64,000 bases of DNA from Chelatococcus sp. YT9 (GTDB lineage Bacteria > Pseudomonadota > Alphaproteobacteria > Rhizobiales > Beijerinckiaceae). The position numbers were made by a program, and so were the translations under genes. The notes under the pieces were generated by a model. It worked only from the letters and a program-made list of their open reading frames with translations. It ran no database searches and had not been told where the DNA came from. Shown here in pieces: positions 28,406-38,015 of this stretch (positions are counted from its first letter, which is position 1; each line of letters starts with the position of its first letter). Where the stretch lies: positions 3,108,501 through 3,172,500 of the forward strand of contig NZ_JAHBRW010000001.1 of the NCBI RefSeq assembly GCF_018398315.1, written 5' to 3'.

Positions 28406-29914
28406 GAGCCTGAGGCCCCTGAACGCGAGGAGGATAGCCGCCGCATAGACGATGCCGCCGATCAGCGCATCGATGGCGAGCAGGAATTCGTCGTTGAAAC
28501 GCGGCAGTCCGGCGCTCCAAGGACCGGCCACGCGATGGGTGGCGAGCGTCGCACCCGCGAGCGCAAGGCATGCGAGGGCGGTGGCGAGGACGGCACGCAT
28601 GAGCTCTCCGTTGGGTGCAGTCCATCCGCGATGGAGCGCGATGCCGTAGAGGATCAGCACATTGGCCCAGGCCGCGATGGCTGTCGCCAGGGCCAGTCCC
28701 GCGGCGCCGAGAGACTGCGCGAAGATGATCTTGAGCGTGACGTTGACCGCGATCACCGACAGCGAGACGATCGCCGGGGTTGCGGTGTCGAGGCGGGAGC
28801 GGAAACTCGCGACCACGCTCGATATGAGAACGATGGCGGGCAGGCCTATGGCATAGGCCGACAGTACGGCGCCGGCGGCTTCGGCGTCAGCGGCTGTGAA
28901 GGCGCCGCGCCCGAAGACCGCCGACATGATGGTGGTCGGCAGCAGGAAGAAGGCCACGAGGCAGGGTGCCGACAGGGCGAGCGAGAAAATGAAGGCCCGG
29001 TTCTGCGCGCGATGCGCGCTGACCGTGTCTCCCGCCGACAGCCGCCGGCTCATTTCCGGCAGGAGCACGGTCCCGGCGGCTATGGCGATGACGCCGACGG
29101 GCAACTGATAGAGCCGATCGGCATAATAGATCGAGGCCACGGCGCCGGTTGGTAGCTGCGAGGCGATGATGGTGTCGGCGAACACCGCGATCTGGATGCC
29201 AGCCGAGCCGATGACGGCCGGGAGGAGCGCCTTCAGGAACACCTTCATGTCCGTGTCGAGGCGGGGTCGCACCAGCCGAGGCACCACGCCCGCGACGCGG
29301 GCGTCCGCCAGCACCATGAGGAGCTGCAGCAGGCCCGCGGCGCTGACACCCCAGGCGGCCGCATGGCCCGCCGTAGGAAAATAGGCAGCAAAGGCAAGCG
29401 CCACCACCATCGCGATATTCAAGAGGATGGGGGAAGCGGCAGCCGCCGCGAAGCGATCGACGGAATTGAGAATGCCGCTGACCAGCGTCACGAGGGTGAT
29501 GAAAAACAGATAGGGGAAGGTGATGCGCGTCAGGGTGATGGCCAGCGCATATTTCTCCGGCTGGTCGGAGAACCCGGGTGCGAGCAGCGCGACAAGCCAG
29601 GGCATGCCAATGAGCGCGATGATCATCAGTGGTAGCTGCACGATGATCATCAAGGTCCAGACGCTGCTGGCGAAATGCTGAGCGGCCTTGTCGCCACTAG
29701 CTTCGCGCAGGCGCGAGATCGAGGGAATGAAGGCCTGGTTGAAGGCGCCCTCGCCGAAGATGGCGCGGAAATGGTTAGGTAGGCGAAGCGCGACGAAGAA
29801 TGCGTCCGCCAGCATGCCGGCGCCCATGATTGCGGCGGCCATGAGGTCTCGGATCAGACCTGTGACGCGCGAAAGGAGTGTGAAGCCACTAACGGACAGA
29901 AGTTTTCTGAGCAT
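28388..29914 (-). CDS. murJ: Lipid II flippase MurJ
   Basis: Moves lipid II across the inner membrane for peptidoglycan synthesis. The 508-residue, 14-helix MOP-superfamily protein begins with the family signature SGFTLLSRVTGLIRD and DAFFVALRLPNHFRAIFGEGAFNQAFIP (residues about 8-65), with the conserved Arg and Asp residues of MurJ there, and continues with SIYYADRLYQLPVGVIAIAAGTVLLPEMSR. The length is typical. Its start overlaps the stop of the upstream glycosyltransferase gene (TGATG), so both are probably translated from one transcript. Confidence 0.95.
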   Translation of the reverse strand: MLRKLLSVSGFTLLSRVTGLIRDLMAAAIMGAGMLADAFFVALRLPNHFRAIFGEGAFNQAFIPSISRLREASGDKAAQHFASSVWTLMIIVQLPLMIIALIGMPWLVALLAPGFSDQPEKYALAITLTRITFPYLFFITLVTLVSGILNSVDRFAAAAASPILLNIAMVVALAFAAYFPTAGHAAAWGVSAAGLLQLLMVLADARVAGVVPRLVRPRLDTDMKVFLKALLPAVIGSAGIQIAVFADTIIASQLPTGAVASIYYADRLYQLPVGVIAIAAGTVLLPEMSRRLSAGDTVSAHRAQNRAFIFSLALSAPCLVAFFLLPTTIMSAVFGRGAFTAADAEAAGAVLSAYAIGLPAIVLISSVVASFRSRLDTATPAIVSLSVIAVNVTLKIIFAQSLGAAGLALATAIAAWANVLILYGIALHRGWTAPNGELMRAVLATALACLALAGATLATHRVAGPWSAGLPRFNDEFLLAIDALIGGIVYAAAILLAFRGLRLSLRRI

Positions 29915-30942
29915 CAGATATTCGCAGGCGTGACGGCCGCGGTGGGCGATGGGGGGGCTTGCGGGCGAGCAGGCACCTGCGCCTGCGCCCCGGCGGGGAC
30001 GAGGCTTTCAGCGACGATGTAGAGCGGGCGGCGTTTCACCTCAGCGAAGATGCGCCCGACATATTCCCCGATCATGCCGAGCGACATGAGTTGAATACCT
30101 GAGAAGAACATCACCGACACGATCAGCGAGGGATAACCGGGCAGGTCGGAGCCGAGGAGGAGAGTGCGAATGAGAAAGTAGAGGGCTGTCGCGATGGAGG
30201 CGAGCGAGATGCCGAGACCGGCATAGGTCCAGATCTTCAGCGGGATGGTGGAAAACGAGGTTATGCCGTCGAAGGCAAATCGGAAGAGCTTCCGGAAACT
30301 CCATTTTGTGACGCCGTGGGCCCGATCTGCCACCACGAACGGAACGCCGACCGAGGAAAAGCCGACCCACGCATAAAGCCCCTTGGAGAAGCGCGCCCGT
30401 TCCCCCATCGCGCGCAGCGCGTCCACCGCGCGGCGGTCGATAAGGCGGAAATCACCGGCGCCTTCCGGCAAAGGCATCTCGCCGAAAGCGCGGAACAGGC
30501 GGTAGAACAGCCGCGCGAAGCCACGCTTGATCGGCGTTTCGTTCACGCGGTCCGTCCGCTGGCCGTACACCATGACGAAGCCTTCACGCCATCTGGCGAC
30601 GAATTCGTTGATCGTCTCCGGCGGATGCTGGAGATCGGCATCCATGATCACCACGCCCCGACCCCGGGCGTAGTCGAGGCCAGCAGCAATCGCGACCTCC
30701 TTGCCGAAGTTGCGGCTGAACGCGACAACGCCGACCCGCGGCTCCTTCTCATGAGCCTCGCGAATCCGGGAGAGCGTCGTGTCGCGGCTGCCGTCGTTGA
30801 CGAAGATGATCTCCCAGCTCGCCTTCCCCGTGTCCCCGGAGGGGGGCAGGCCGAGGCCTTCGAGCACCGGGATCAGGCGCGCAAGAAGAGGTGCGATGTT
30901 ATCGGCCTCATTATAGACTGGCACGACGACCGACAGTTCCAT
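29914..30942 (-). CDS. Polyprenol-phosphate glycosyltransferase, family 2 (DPM/ArnC-like)
   Basis: A 342-residue enzyme that would transfer a sugar to polyprenol phosphate at the inner-membrane face. The GT-A domain has SVVVPVYNEADNI, IIFVNDGSRDTT and VIMDADLQHPPET (DxD), with the RLFYRLFRAFGEMPLPEGAGDFRLIDRRA segment typical of the DPM1/GtrB/ArnC group. Two C-terminal helices (about 235-260 and 270-295) are followed by VKRRPLYIVAE. It is first in the operon with murJ. The sugar (glucose, aminoarabinose or other) is not identifiable from the sequence. Confidence 0.88.
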   Translation of the reverse strand: MELSVVVPVYNEADNIAPLLARLIPVLEGLGLPPSGDTGKASWEIIFVNDGSRDTTLSRIREAHEKEPRVGVVAFSRNFGKEVAIAAGLDYARGRGVVIMDADLQHPPETINEFVARWREGFVMVYGQRTDRVNETPIKRGFARLFYRLFRAFGEMPLPEGAGDFRLIDRRAVDALRAMGERARFSKGLYAWVGFSSVGVPFVVADRAHGVTKWSFRKLFRFAFDGITSFSTIPLKIWTYAGLGISLASIATALYFLIRTLLLGSDLPGYPSLIVSVMFFSGIQLMSLGMIGEYVGRIFAEVKRRPLYIVAESLVPAGAQAQVPARPQAPPSPTAAVTPANI

Positions 30943-31127
30943 GCGATAGGCCTATCCCTTGACCGCTCCACGACCTCAGCCGCATGAGGCAAGCGCCGAA
31001 TTGGGCCGTCATCAAGACAACCTTTGCATCAGGACTTCAAGTGGGATCACAATCGCATCGCGCGGCGCAGTCACGCACATCGCATGTGATCATCGAGTGC
31101 GATCCGCGGCCCTTGGGAGAATGAAGC

Positions 31128-32081
31128 GTGCGCGTAGACGCCTTTGGTGAAAGATGGCCGCCGCGTCCTTGCACGCATCCGGCTTTTGCCCTCTGCGCCG
31201 ACGACTTCGCGATGACCCAAGGGGTGAGCCAGGCCATCCTGAACCTGGCCGATCAGGGACGTTTGTCCGCGACAAGCGTCATGACGACCATGCCGCGCTG
31301 GCGCGCTCTCGCGCCTGCCTTGCGAGAGCGCGAGGCCGAACTCGCGATCGGCCTCCACCTCAACCTGACGCTTGGACGGCCGGCAACGGCGATGCCACGG
31401 TTAGCGCCCGGCGGCAGCCTTCCTGCTTTCGGCAGCCTGGCTGCGCAAAGCCTGACGGGCCGCTTGCGGGACCGGACTGCCAGGGACGAGCTGATGGCGG
31501 AAATAGGGGCACAGCTCGACCTGTTCACCGACGTTTTCGGGCGCGAACCGGACTATGTGGATGGCCATCAGCACGTTCATGTTCTGCCGGGCGTGCGTGG
31601 CGCTCTGCTCGCCTGTCTCGGCAACCGGGGGCTCGCGGGCCGTCTGTGGTTGCGTGATCCCTCTGATAAAACTGCGGCGATTCTCTCGCGACGCGGCCCG
31701 ATGGCGAAGGCGCTGGTGATTGCGACACTTGCGAAAGGCTGGCGCGAAGCCGCGACGGCGGCAGGCTTCGCCACCAACCACGGCTTCGCGGGGGTCAGTG
31801 CCTTTCGATCCACAGGAGATTTCGGAACGGAGTTCGCCTCGTTCCTCGTCGCGCCAGGGCCACGCCATCTGGTGATGTGCCATCCGGGGGCGACGCCTCG
31901 CCCCGGCGAAGTCGATACGGAACTCAGAGCTCTTGATCCCGTCGTCGACAGTCGGCCGCTGGAGTTCGCTTTCCTGAAATCTTCGCGATTCGCTGAAGTC
32001 TGCGCTTCGGCGGGCATCGCGCTTATGCGGGGGAATGCGCTCAAGCTCCAGGGCGCAAGCGCCGGCACATGGCAGGCCTGA
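31128..32081 (+). CDS. ChbG/HpnK-family carbohydrate deacetylase
   Basis: A 317-residue metal-dependent deacetylase of the YdjC/ChbG/HpnK family. Metal and catalytic residues visible: ALCADDFAM (Asp pair, about 21-29), GLHLNLTLG, and DGHQHVHVLPG (His-x-His, about 143-153). ChbG deacetylates chitobiose and HpnK acts on acetylated hopanoids; the neighbouring polyprenol glycosyltransferase makes a lipid-linked sugar substrate plausible, by inference. The start is GTG at 31128 with GGGAGAATG upstream. A strong terminator follows 13 nt after the stop. Confidence 0.83.
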   Translation: MRVDAFGERWPPRPCTHPAFALCADDFAMTQGVSQAILNLADQGRLSATSVMTTMPRWRALAPALREREAELAIGLHLNLTLGRPATAMPRLAPGGSLPAFGSLAAQSLTGRLRDRTARDELMAEIGAQLDLFTDVFGREPDYVDGHQHVHVLPGVRGALLACLGNRGLAGRLWLRDPSDKTAAILSRRGPMAKALVIATLAKGWREAATAAGFATNHGFAGVSAFRSTGDFGTEFASFLVAPGPRHLVMCHPGATPRPGEVDTELRALDPVVDSRPLEFAFLKSSRFAEVCASAGIALMRGNALKLQGASAGTWQA

Positions 32082-32093
32082 ACTCCGGCACAA

Positions 32094-32121
32094 AAAATGG
32101 GGCCGCCAACGGCCCCATTTT
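32094..32121 (+). terminator. Rho-independent terminator after the ChbG/HpnK gene
   Basis: A perfect 12-bp stem (AAAATGGGGCCG at 32094-32105 and CGGCCCCATTTT at 32110-32121) with a 4-nt loop. The flanking A- and T-runs mean it can end transcription in both directions, also closing sodB read-through. Confidence 0.9.
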
Positions 32122-32289
32122 CCAGAGCGGACCATCAAGAATGGCCAAGACCATGGTCATCCCCGGTCTGCCCTCTAAATCTGATCAATCCCGATTTCGG
32201 CTATGATCAGGAACTCGGCGGCACTCGAGTTACGGTGATCCCGACCGGAAAGGCGCTTCAATTTGTCGGGATGGCCGGGATGAGCCGGC

Positions 32290-32321
32290 CAAGACGACTG
32301 AGAACCAAGACGACTGAGAAC
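32290..32321. repeat. 16-bp tandem repeat near the sodB 3' end
   Basis: CAAGACGACTGAGAAC occurs twice head-to-tail (32290-32305, 32306-32321), with a diverged third half-copy after it (GTCGACTGAAC at 32329-32339). It lies in the gap after the sodB stop at 32351 (minus strand). No function is apparent; replication slippage is the simplest origin. Confidence 0.75.
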
Positions 32322-32350
32322 GCTGAACGTCGACTGAACCTAGCCGATGA

Positions 32351-32947
32351 TCAGCGAGCAGCGCCGTAAAGCTCGGCCACGTATTCCCAGTTGACCAGGT
32401 TATCAACGAAGGCCTTGAGGTAGTCGGGCCGGCGGTTGCGGTAATCGATGTAGTAGGAGTGCTCCCACACATCCACGCCGAGGATCGGGGTGGCGCCGTG
32501 GACGAGCGGATTCTCGCCATTCGGTGTCTTCATGACGACGATCTTGCCGTCCTTTACAGCGAGCCAGGACCAGCCCGAGCCGAATTGGGTGACGCCGCCC
32601 TGGATGAAATCTTCCTTCGCCTTTTCGACCGAGCCGAAGTCTTCCACAAGCTTCTTTTCGAGCTCGCCCGGAATCTTGCCGCCGCCATTCGGCTTCATCC
32701 ACTTCCAGAAATGGACGTGGTTGTAATGCTGGCCGGCATTGTTGAAGAGGCCGGCATTCTTGCCATACGAGCCCTTGACGATCTCCTCGAGGGATTTGCC
32801 CTCGAATTCGCTGCCCTTCAGGAGATTGTTGCCATTGTCGACATAGGCCTTGTGGTGCTTGTCGTGGTGATACTCAAGCGTCTCCTTGGACATGTAGGGC
32901 TGGAGCGCATCATAGGCATAGGGCAGATCTGGAAGGGAAAAAGACAT
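32351..32947 (-). CDS. sodB: Superoxide dismutase, Fe/Mn family
   Basis: Dismutates superoxide to oxygen and hydrogen peroxide. The 198-residue protein carries all four metal ligands: His in LEYHHDKHH (about 27), His in GQHYNHVHFW (about 79), and Asp and His in DVWEHSYYIDY. NPLVHGATPILG and TQFGSGWSWL are standard. The whole sequence is of the rhizobial SodB type; Fe versus Mn use cannot be decided by eye. The start is the ATG at 32947 with AAGGAGC 8 nt upstream; a longer frame to 33013 is rejected. A weak EcfG-like element lies about 77 nt upstream. Confidence 0.95.
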   Translation of the reverse strand: MSFSLPDLPYAYDALQPYMSKETLEYHHDKHHKAYVDNGNNLLKGSEFEGKSLEEIVKGSYGKNAGLFNNAGQHYNHVHFWKWMKPNGGGKIPGELEKKLVEDFGSVEKAKEDFIQGGVTQFGSGWSWLAVKDGKIVVMKTPNGENPLVHGATPILGVDVWEHSYYIDYRNRRPDYLKAFVDNLVNWEYVAELYGAAR

Positions 32948-33287
32948 CGTGGGCTCCTTGGCATCCCCTGGCTGGATGCTCGACTTGAGTTCCTGTCTCC
33001 ACCGGGATTGCATGTCTATCCCAAACGGTCAGGCATGCGCCAATTGTTCCACGGATGATCAGCAAAACCATCAGGCTTTGTTCGCCCCGTCAGATTTAGG
33101 CATTTCCCAGCTTCATCGGTGAAATCATCCACAGATTCTTTGAGGATGACCCGACCATTTCTTAATTATGATCCCACGGGCTCGGCGGCAAGCGTTGCCT
33201 GATTGAATGCCGGGAGTTGGCAGCGCGGGCCGAAAACTCTAATCTAACGGGCACTTGTGTGGGTCAGATAAGGAAAGTCGTTAGCCG
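32948..33287. other. Gene-free stretch between sodB and the acidic membrane protein
   Basis: 340 bp holding the divergent promoters of sodB and the downstream plus-strand gene. On the minus strand GGAAC (33050-33046) and CGTT (33027-33024) are separated by 18 nt; EcfG promoters have 16-17, so this is only a possible stress promoter for sodB. Nothing else recognisable. Confidence 0.4.
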
Positions 33288-35345
33288 ATGGTCGTGATTT
33301 GCTTGCTGGTAGGCTGCTTAATGGTGGCCGGCGGCGTCACCGCGGTGACGACCGGGATGGGATTTATCGTTCTCGAGCGCGGCTGGTCGATGGTCATCGC
33401 CGGTAGCGTCGTCGCTACTGGCGGTGCGCTCCTGATAGGGATCGCGCTCCTCATCCGCGAGATCCGTAGGCTTCCCATGCACCTGGCGACTTACGACCAG
33501 CCCGAAGAATGGGAAGAGGCGCAGCAGCACGCCCACCATGTCGATGGCGCGTCCCATCAAGAGCATGGCGCCGGTTACCAAAGCGTTAATGAACCCCGGA
33601 CAGAAGCCTTGCATCACGACATCCGGCAAGCACCTGCTGCCGGACGACGCGAGGAGGGCCGGGAGCTGCCGTCGCCTGAGCGCGCGTATCCCGAAGCCGT
33701 GTCGCCGCCGCCGGTTTCCGACACGGTGCCCGCCGCCGTCCGCGGCTCGATTGCCGGTGCAGCTGCCACCGCCGCGCTGGCGACAGCGGCCCCGGTTGTC
33801 GTCGCTGCCGCCACACGCAAAGCCGATGCGTCCTCCGATGCCTTGGCCGACGACGTTGCTGATGAGGCTGTATCCGTTTCCGAGGTGCAAAGCTCCACCG
33901 CTTCCGGCGCTGATCGCGCGGGACTGGACCGGGCGCTTGCGTCGGTCGAGGAAGCCTTCGCGGCGAGCTTTGATTTCGCACCAGGCTCTGCCGGAAAGCC
34001 AATAGATGCCACCGGCGAGCACGGAGGGGCGGCGGAAGCGCAGTCCAAAGAGGATGTCGAGTCCTCACGTGAGGACCTGGGCAGGCGCGAGCCGGCCGTC
34101 GATCAGGATCCCCTTTTCCAGGATCTCACGGCCGAGAAGGCCCCGCCGGTTGAGCCGGAGCCGGTTGCGAGCGCGCCGGAAGCTTCGCGGCCATCGCTTC
34201 CCTCGTGGTTCTCGCCGTCGCGCTTTACGCGCGCTGCGCCGCAGGAACCGCCTGCGCCAGAACAGGTGTCGGAGCCCGTTTCAGAGGTTGCATCAGCCCG
34301 TGTGGAAGACGCGACCAACGCCGACCAAAGCCCGGCTGGGCCCGCTGGTCACGAGGGATCTGACCTCGCTGCGCCCGAACGGCCAACCTTCCCCGACCTC
34401 GCCGTCGCGCGCGATGCTGAGCCCGCTGGGAACGATGCCGTCCCGGCGCCTCACGTAGGATTGCCGGGTTCGATCCCTGCGGAGAAGACGCCGGAGCAAA
34501 CGGCTGCCGAGCGGAAAGCGCGTTGGTCCCTGTTCCGCAGGCGCAGTGAAGTGGCCACGAGCTCCGAGACGGATGCGGAACGCGCTGCCCGGATAGCAGC
34601 CGCGGCTCTGGCGGTGACCCCAAACCGCGCGTTCTCCAGCGAGGAGCCTCGTCTCGACGTGCCCGCGCCGGTGGTCGAGGATGCCGAAGCCCGTCCGGCA
34701 GAGGAAGATGTTCGCGAGGACGGTGCCAGCACGCGCGAGGCGCCATGGCGCGGAATGACGCCGGTCAATGAGGAACGCGCCTATCTGCAGGTGGATCGTC
34801 CCTCAGCGGCCGAAGAAGACAGGCTTCCCTCCGACACCGCCGCGCCGCTTGTGGACGACGAGCGAGAGATGGTCCGCCCGGCTGCCGCGGTGGCTGACGA
34901 CGATGAATTCTTCAGCGGCGGCGGCCGGCAGCGCGAAGAGGACAGTGCTTCCCTCGCAGAGGGGGAAGCTCCGTCTGGTCATGAGCCCTCATCGCCGCAG
35001 CCCGTCGAGGCCGAGATATCCGAGCATGAAGCTGCCGGCGCCGAAGACTTGACGGTGGAAGACGAGCCGGCCTCGTCGGATTTCGTGCCCGACCCCGTGC
35101 CGACCGTGGTGGGAACTTACAGCGCGGGCGGCAATCTTTACGTCATGTTCTCCGATGGGTCCATCGAGGCAGAGACGAGCCGCGGCACCTATCGCTTCCG
35201 CTCGCTCGATGAACTCAAAGCCTATGTGGCGGCGAGCGAGGAGGGGGGGGAAAGTGCCGAGGCGAGCGCCCACGCTGATGACGATCGTCAGGAGGCGGAG
35301 GCCGAGACCAACGTTCCCTGGACGACTCCGAGGGCGAACGCGTAG
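33288..35345 (+). CDS. Membrane-anchored acidic low-complexity protein with conserved C-terminal module
   Basis: A 685-residue protein I cannot assign to a named family. Residues 1-60 hold two closely spaced transmembrane helices (MVVICLLVGCLMVAGG and VIAGSVVATGGALLIGIALLI). About 80-630 is Glu/Asp/Ala/Pro/Ser-rich and probably disordered. The C-terminus (about 600-650) is clearly structured: VGTYSAGGNLYVMFSDGSIEAET and TYRFRSLDELKAYV. This looks like a small beta module displayed on a long flexible tether facing the cytoplasm (inference, since a basic EIRRL follows helix 2). The ATG at 33288 has GGAAAG upstream at long spacing. Its last 58 nt overlap the convergent oligopeptidase gene. Confidence 0.7.
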   Translation: MVVICLLVGCLMVAGGVTAVTTGMGFIVLERGWSMVIAGSVVATGGALLIGIALLIREIRRLPMHLATYDQPEEWEEAQQHAHHVDGASHQEHGAGYQSVNEPRTEALHHDIRQAPAAGRREEGRELPSPERAYPEAVSPPPVSDTVPAAVRGSIAGAAATAALATAAPVVVAAATRKADASSDALADDVADEAVSVSEVQSSTASGADRAGLDRALASVEEAFAASFDFAPGSAGKPIDATGEHGGAAEAQSKEDVESSREDLGRREPAVDQDPLFQDLTAEKAPPVEPEPVASAPEASRPSLPSWFSPSRFTRAAPQEPPAPEQVSEPVSEVASARVEDATNADQSPAGPAGHEGSDLAAPERPTFPDLAVARDAEPAGNDAVPAPHVGLPGSIPAEKTPEQTAAERKARWSLFRRRSEVATSSETDAERAARIAAAALAVTPNRAFSSEEPRLDVPAPVVEDAEARPAEEDVREDGASTREAPWRGMTPVNEERAYLQVDRPSAAEEDRLPSDTAAPLVDDEREMVRPAAAVADDDEFFSGGGRQREEDSASLAEGEAPSGHEPSSPQPVEAEISEHEAAGAEDLTVEDEPASSDFVPDPVPTVVGTYSAGGNLYVMFSDGSIEAETSRGTYRFRSLDELKAYVAASEEGGESAEASAHADDDRQEAEAETNVPWTTPRANA

Positions 35346-37438
35346 ACGAGAGCGATCTCGTCAAGCCGATCGAAACGGCCGGCCGCACCACCGTGGCCGG
35401 CCTCCATGTTGGTGCGCAGCAGGAATGGGCCACCGCCGGTTGCCGTAGCACGGACCTTCGCGACCCATTTCGCCGGCTCCCAATAGGTAACCCGCGGATC
35501 CGACAAGCCACCGAGCGCCAGGATCGCTGGATAGCGCTGCGGCCTCACCTGATCATAGGGCGAGTACGCTCGGATACGCGCGAACGCGGCTTGGTCTGTG
35601 ATGGGGTTGCCCCATTCCGGCCATTCCGGCGGCGTGAGCGGCAGATCGCCGTCTAGCATCGTATTCAGCACATCGACGAAGGGCACTTCCGCCAAGATCC
35701 CGGCGAAGAGTTCAGGCGCGTCATTGGCAACAGCGCCCATCAGCATTCCGCCCGCGCTGCCGCCGTGAGCGGCGATCCGCCCGGCGGCTGTATAGCCGGC
35801 AGAGATGAGGTGGCGGGCAGCCGCGATGAAATCCGAAAAGGTGTTCGGCTTCTTGTCGCGCTTGCCGTCGAGATACCAGTGCCAGCCTTTCTCGTTGCCG
35901 CCTCGCACATGGGCAATGGCATAGACAAAGCCGCGGTCCACCAGGGAGAGATTGTTGGCGCTGAAGCCGGCAGACAGCGCGTGGCCGTAGGCCCCGTAGC
36001 CGTAGAGCAGGCAAGGGGCGCTGCCGTCGATTGGGGTTTCGCGGCGGTGGAGAATGGAGACGGGTATCAATTCGCCGTCGGCCGCGGTGGCGAAGAGGCG
36101 GCGCGTGACATAGGCGGCGGGATCATGGCCGGATGGGATGGTCTGGCGCTTCCTCAGCACACGCTCATGCGTCGCCATGTCGTAATCATAGGTTTCGTTG
36201 GGCGTCGTCATCGAGGAGTAGACGAAGCGCAACTGATTGGTCTCGAATTCCAGGACCTCACCGAGAGAGAGCCGATAGGCTTCTTCCGGGATGCTGATGG
36301 CATGCTCCTCACCCGTAGCCAGCGTGCGAATGACGATGCGTGGCAGCGCATTCTCGCGTTCAAGCCGAACCAGGTATTGCTGAAGGACGAGCTGGGCCAA
36401 CACGAAGATGCCCCGGCGATGGGGCACCGTATCTCGCCAATGCGCGCGCTCAGGGCTCGCCAGGGGAGCGGTGACGATCTTGAAGTCCTCTGCGCCATCG
36501 GCATTCGTCAGGATGAACAGCGCCTCACCGTGGTGTTCTACCTCATAGCGAAGATTGTCCTCGCGAGCGGCCACGAGGCGGGGCTGCGGCGTGTCTTCAT
36601 GGAGATCGAGGAGGTGGGCTTCAGAGGTCTCGTGGTCGCTGACAGAGATGATGGCGAAGCGTCGCGATTGTGTCTGTGTGAGATTGATGAACCAAGCGGG
36701 GTCGTTGCTTCTGAAGATCAGCGTATCGTCTGCTGCCGGCGTTCCGAGACGATGCAACAGCACCTCGCAAGGGCGATGGTTATCGTCGAGCCGAACATAG
36801 TAGAACGCCGTTCCGTCGGCAGCCCAGACAACATCATCGGAGGCCTTCTCTATCCGGTCGTCGAGATCGCACCCGGACGCGATATCGCGTACGCGGATCA
36901 CGTTGAACTCCGCGCCGGTGTCGTCGGCGCACCAGGCGAGGCGGCCGTGATCGGGTGACTGGACAGCCTCGGCGAGATCGAAGAAGGCTTTGCCCTGCGC
37001 GAGCGCGTCACCATCGAGCAGGATATCCGTGTCGTCCGCGGGCGGGGCTCCGAATGCCGGGCCGATATCCATCGTCGACGCCGAAGCCCGGCAGATCAGG
37101 GGGTGTTGCCCCCCTTCGCGATACCGCGTGTAGTAATAGAACGGGCCATCGCGAGCCGGGACACTCGCGTCGTCTTCGCGGATACGTCCGCGCATCTCAG
37201 CAACCAGGATCTTGCGCAGGTCGGCGAGGGGAGAAAGGACGGCATCCGCGAATGCATTCTCTGCCTCCAGATGGGTGCGGATGTGGGCAGGCAACGTGGA
37301 AGGATCTGCGAGGACTTCCCGCCAGTTATCGGCTTTCAGCCAAGCGTAGTCGTCACGGAGCGTCACGCCATGGACGATGGTCTCATGGGGGCTGGTGGGA
37401 GCAACCGGCGGCTCGGCGAGGGGCTGGTTCTGCTTCAT
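35288..37438 (-). CDS. ptrB: Oligopeptidase B (S9 prolyl oligopeptidase family)
   Basis: Cleaves short peptides after basic residues in the cytosol. The 716-residue protein has an N-terminal beta-propeller (about 80-420) and a C-terminal alpha/beta hydrolase with the full triad: Ser in HGGSAGGML (about 561), Asp in GGLSDPRVTY (about 647) and His in EAGHGGAAGRFD (about 682). ASTMDIGPAF and YGAYGHALSAGFS fit oligopeptidase B. The start is ATG at 37438 with AAGGAGG 7 nt upstream; the frame stays open to 37612 but lacks homology there. The C-terminal 19 codons overlap the convergent plus-strand gene. Confidence 0.9.
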   Translation of the reverse strand: MKQNQPLAEPPVAPTSPHETIVHGVTLRDDYAWLKADNWREVLADPSTLPAHIRTHLEAENAFADAVLSPLADLRKILVAEMRGRIREDDASVPARDGPFYYYTRYREGGQHPLICRASASTMDIGPAFGAPPADDTDILLDGDALAQGKAFFDLAEAVQSPDHGRLAWCADDTGAEFNVIRVRDIASGCDLDDRIEKASDDVVWAADGTAFYYVRLDDNHRPCEVLLHRLGTPAADDTLIFRSNDPAWFINLTQTQSRRFAIISVSDHETSEAHLLDLHEDTPQPRLVAAREDNLRYEVEHHGEALFILTNADGAEDFKIVTAPLASPERAHWRDTVPHRRGIFVLAQLVLQQYLVRLERENALPRIVIRTLATGEEHAISIPEEAYRLSLGEVLEFETNQLRFVYSSMTTPNETYDYDMATHERVLRKRQTIPSGHDPAAYVTRRLFATAADGELIPVSILHRRETPIDGSAPCLLYGYGAYGHALSAGFSANNLSLVDRGFVYAIAHVRGGNEKGWHWYLDGKRDKKPNTFSDFIAAARHLISAGYTAAGRIAAHGGSAGGMLMGAVANDAPELFAGILAEVPFVDVLNTMLDGDLPLTPPEWPEWGNPITDQAAFARIRAYSPYDQVRPQRYPAILALGGLSDPRVTYWEPAKWVAKVRATATGGGPFLLRTNMEAGHGGAAGRFDRLDEIALVYAFALGVVQGTLVSASAS

Positions 37439-38015
37439 ATGAGCCTCCTTGGAGCTCCGGCGTTCGCGCCTCTCCGCTCCGTGCGCTGACGAGGCCACCT
37501 TACTAGAACATGGTGCAGAGGCCTGTGAAGCCGTATTTGCCAGGGTCGATTCGGCTCGAGGCGTCCGTCGCCCGGAGAGCACGGAAAGGGCGATTGCAAT
37601 TCCTCGTCGCATTCCGCTTCTCCCATCCAGCGCAACTTTTCATTCCAAATATGTACCGGGGAACTGCGCTCGTGGGGGATCGAAAATGCCCCACAGCACC
37701 AGGCGCAAAGCGCTCGTTGTGCAGCAGTACTGTCATCGACAGGTAATGATTGGATCGATTTCCTGATCAATGGGGTAGGTTCAATAAAATAAGATGCCTC
37801 ATTGTTGCGAAGTATATCTTTATACATAGTGTGTCTGATCGATAAGATACAAGGCAATTGTTTTTCTTTTATTGATTATCAAAGTATTATCCAATATTTA
37901 CTTTCTGCAGGGATGTGGCGCTTGGGCGCGTTGCTTTTGTCGTGGGGTTCGTCTGCGGAGGCGTGAAACGTTACTGCGCGCGGGCGCTATTGAATGGGGA
38001 AAAGGAAAGCAAGCT
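37439..38015. promoter_or_regulatory. Gene-free upstream region of mucR with AT-rich core
   Basis: 577 bp without a convincing gene. 37740-37905 is strikingly AT-rich for this genome, full of TATCTT, TTATACAT, TTTTCTTTTATTGATTATC and similar stretches rich in T-A steps. MucR/Ros proteins bind AT-rich targets of low sequence specificity and repress their own genes, so this is the probable mucR promoter and autoregulatory region. No single operator can be picked out. Confidence 0.55.

Noticed and set aside
33024-33050. EcfG promoter for sodB
   Set aside because: GGAAC and CGTT are present on the minus strand but separated by 18 nt, outside the usual 16-17; kept only as a note in the gap entry.
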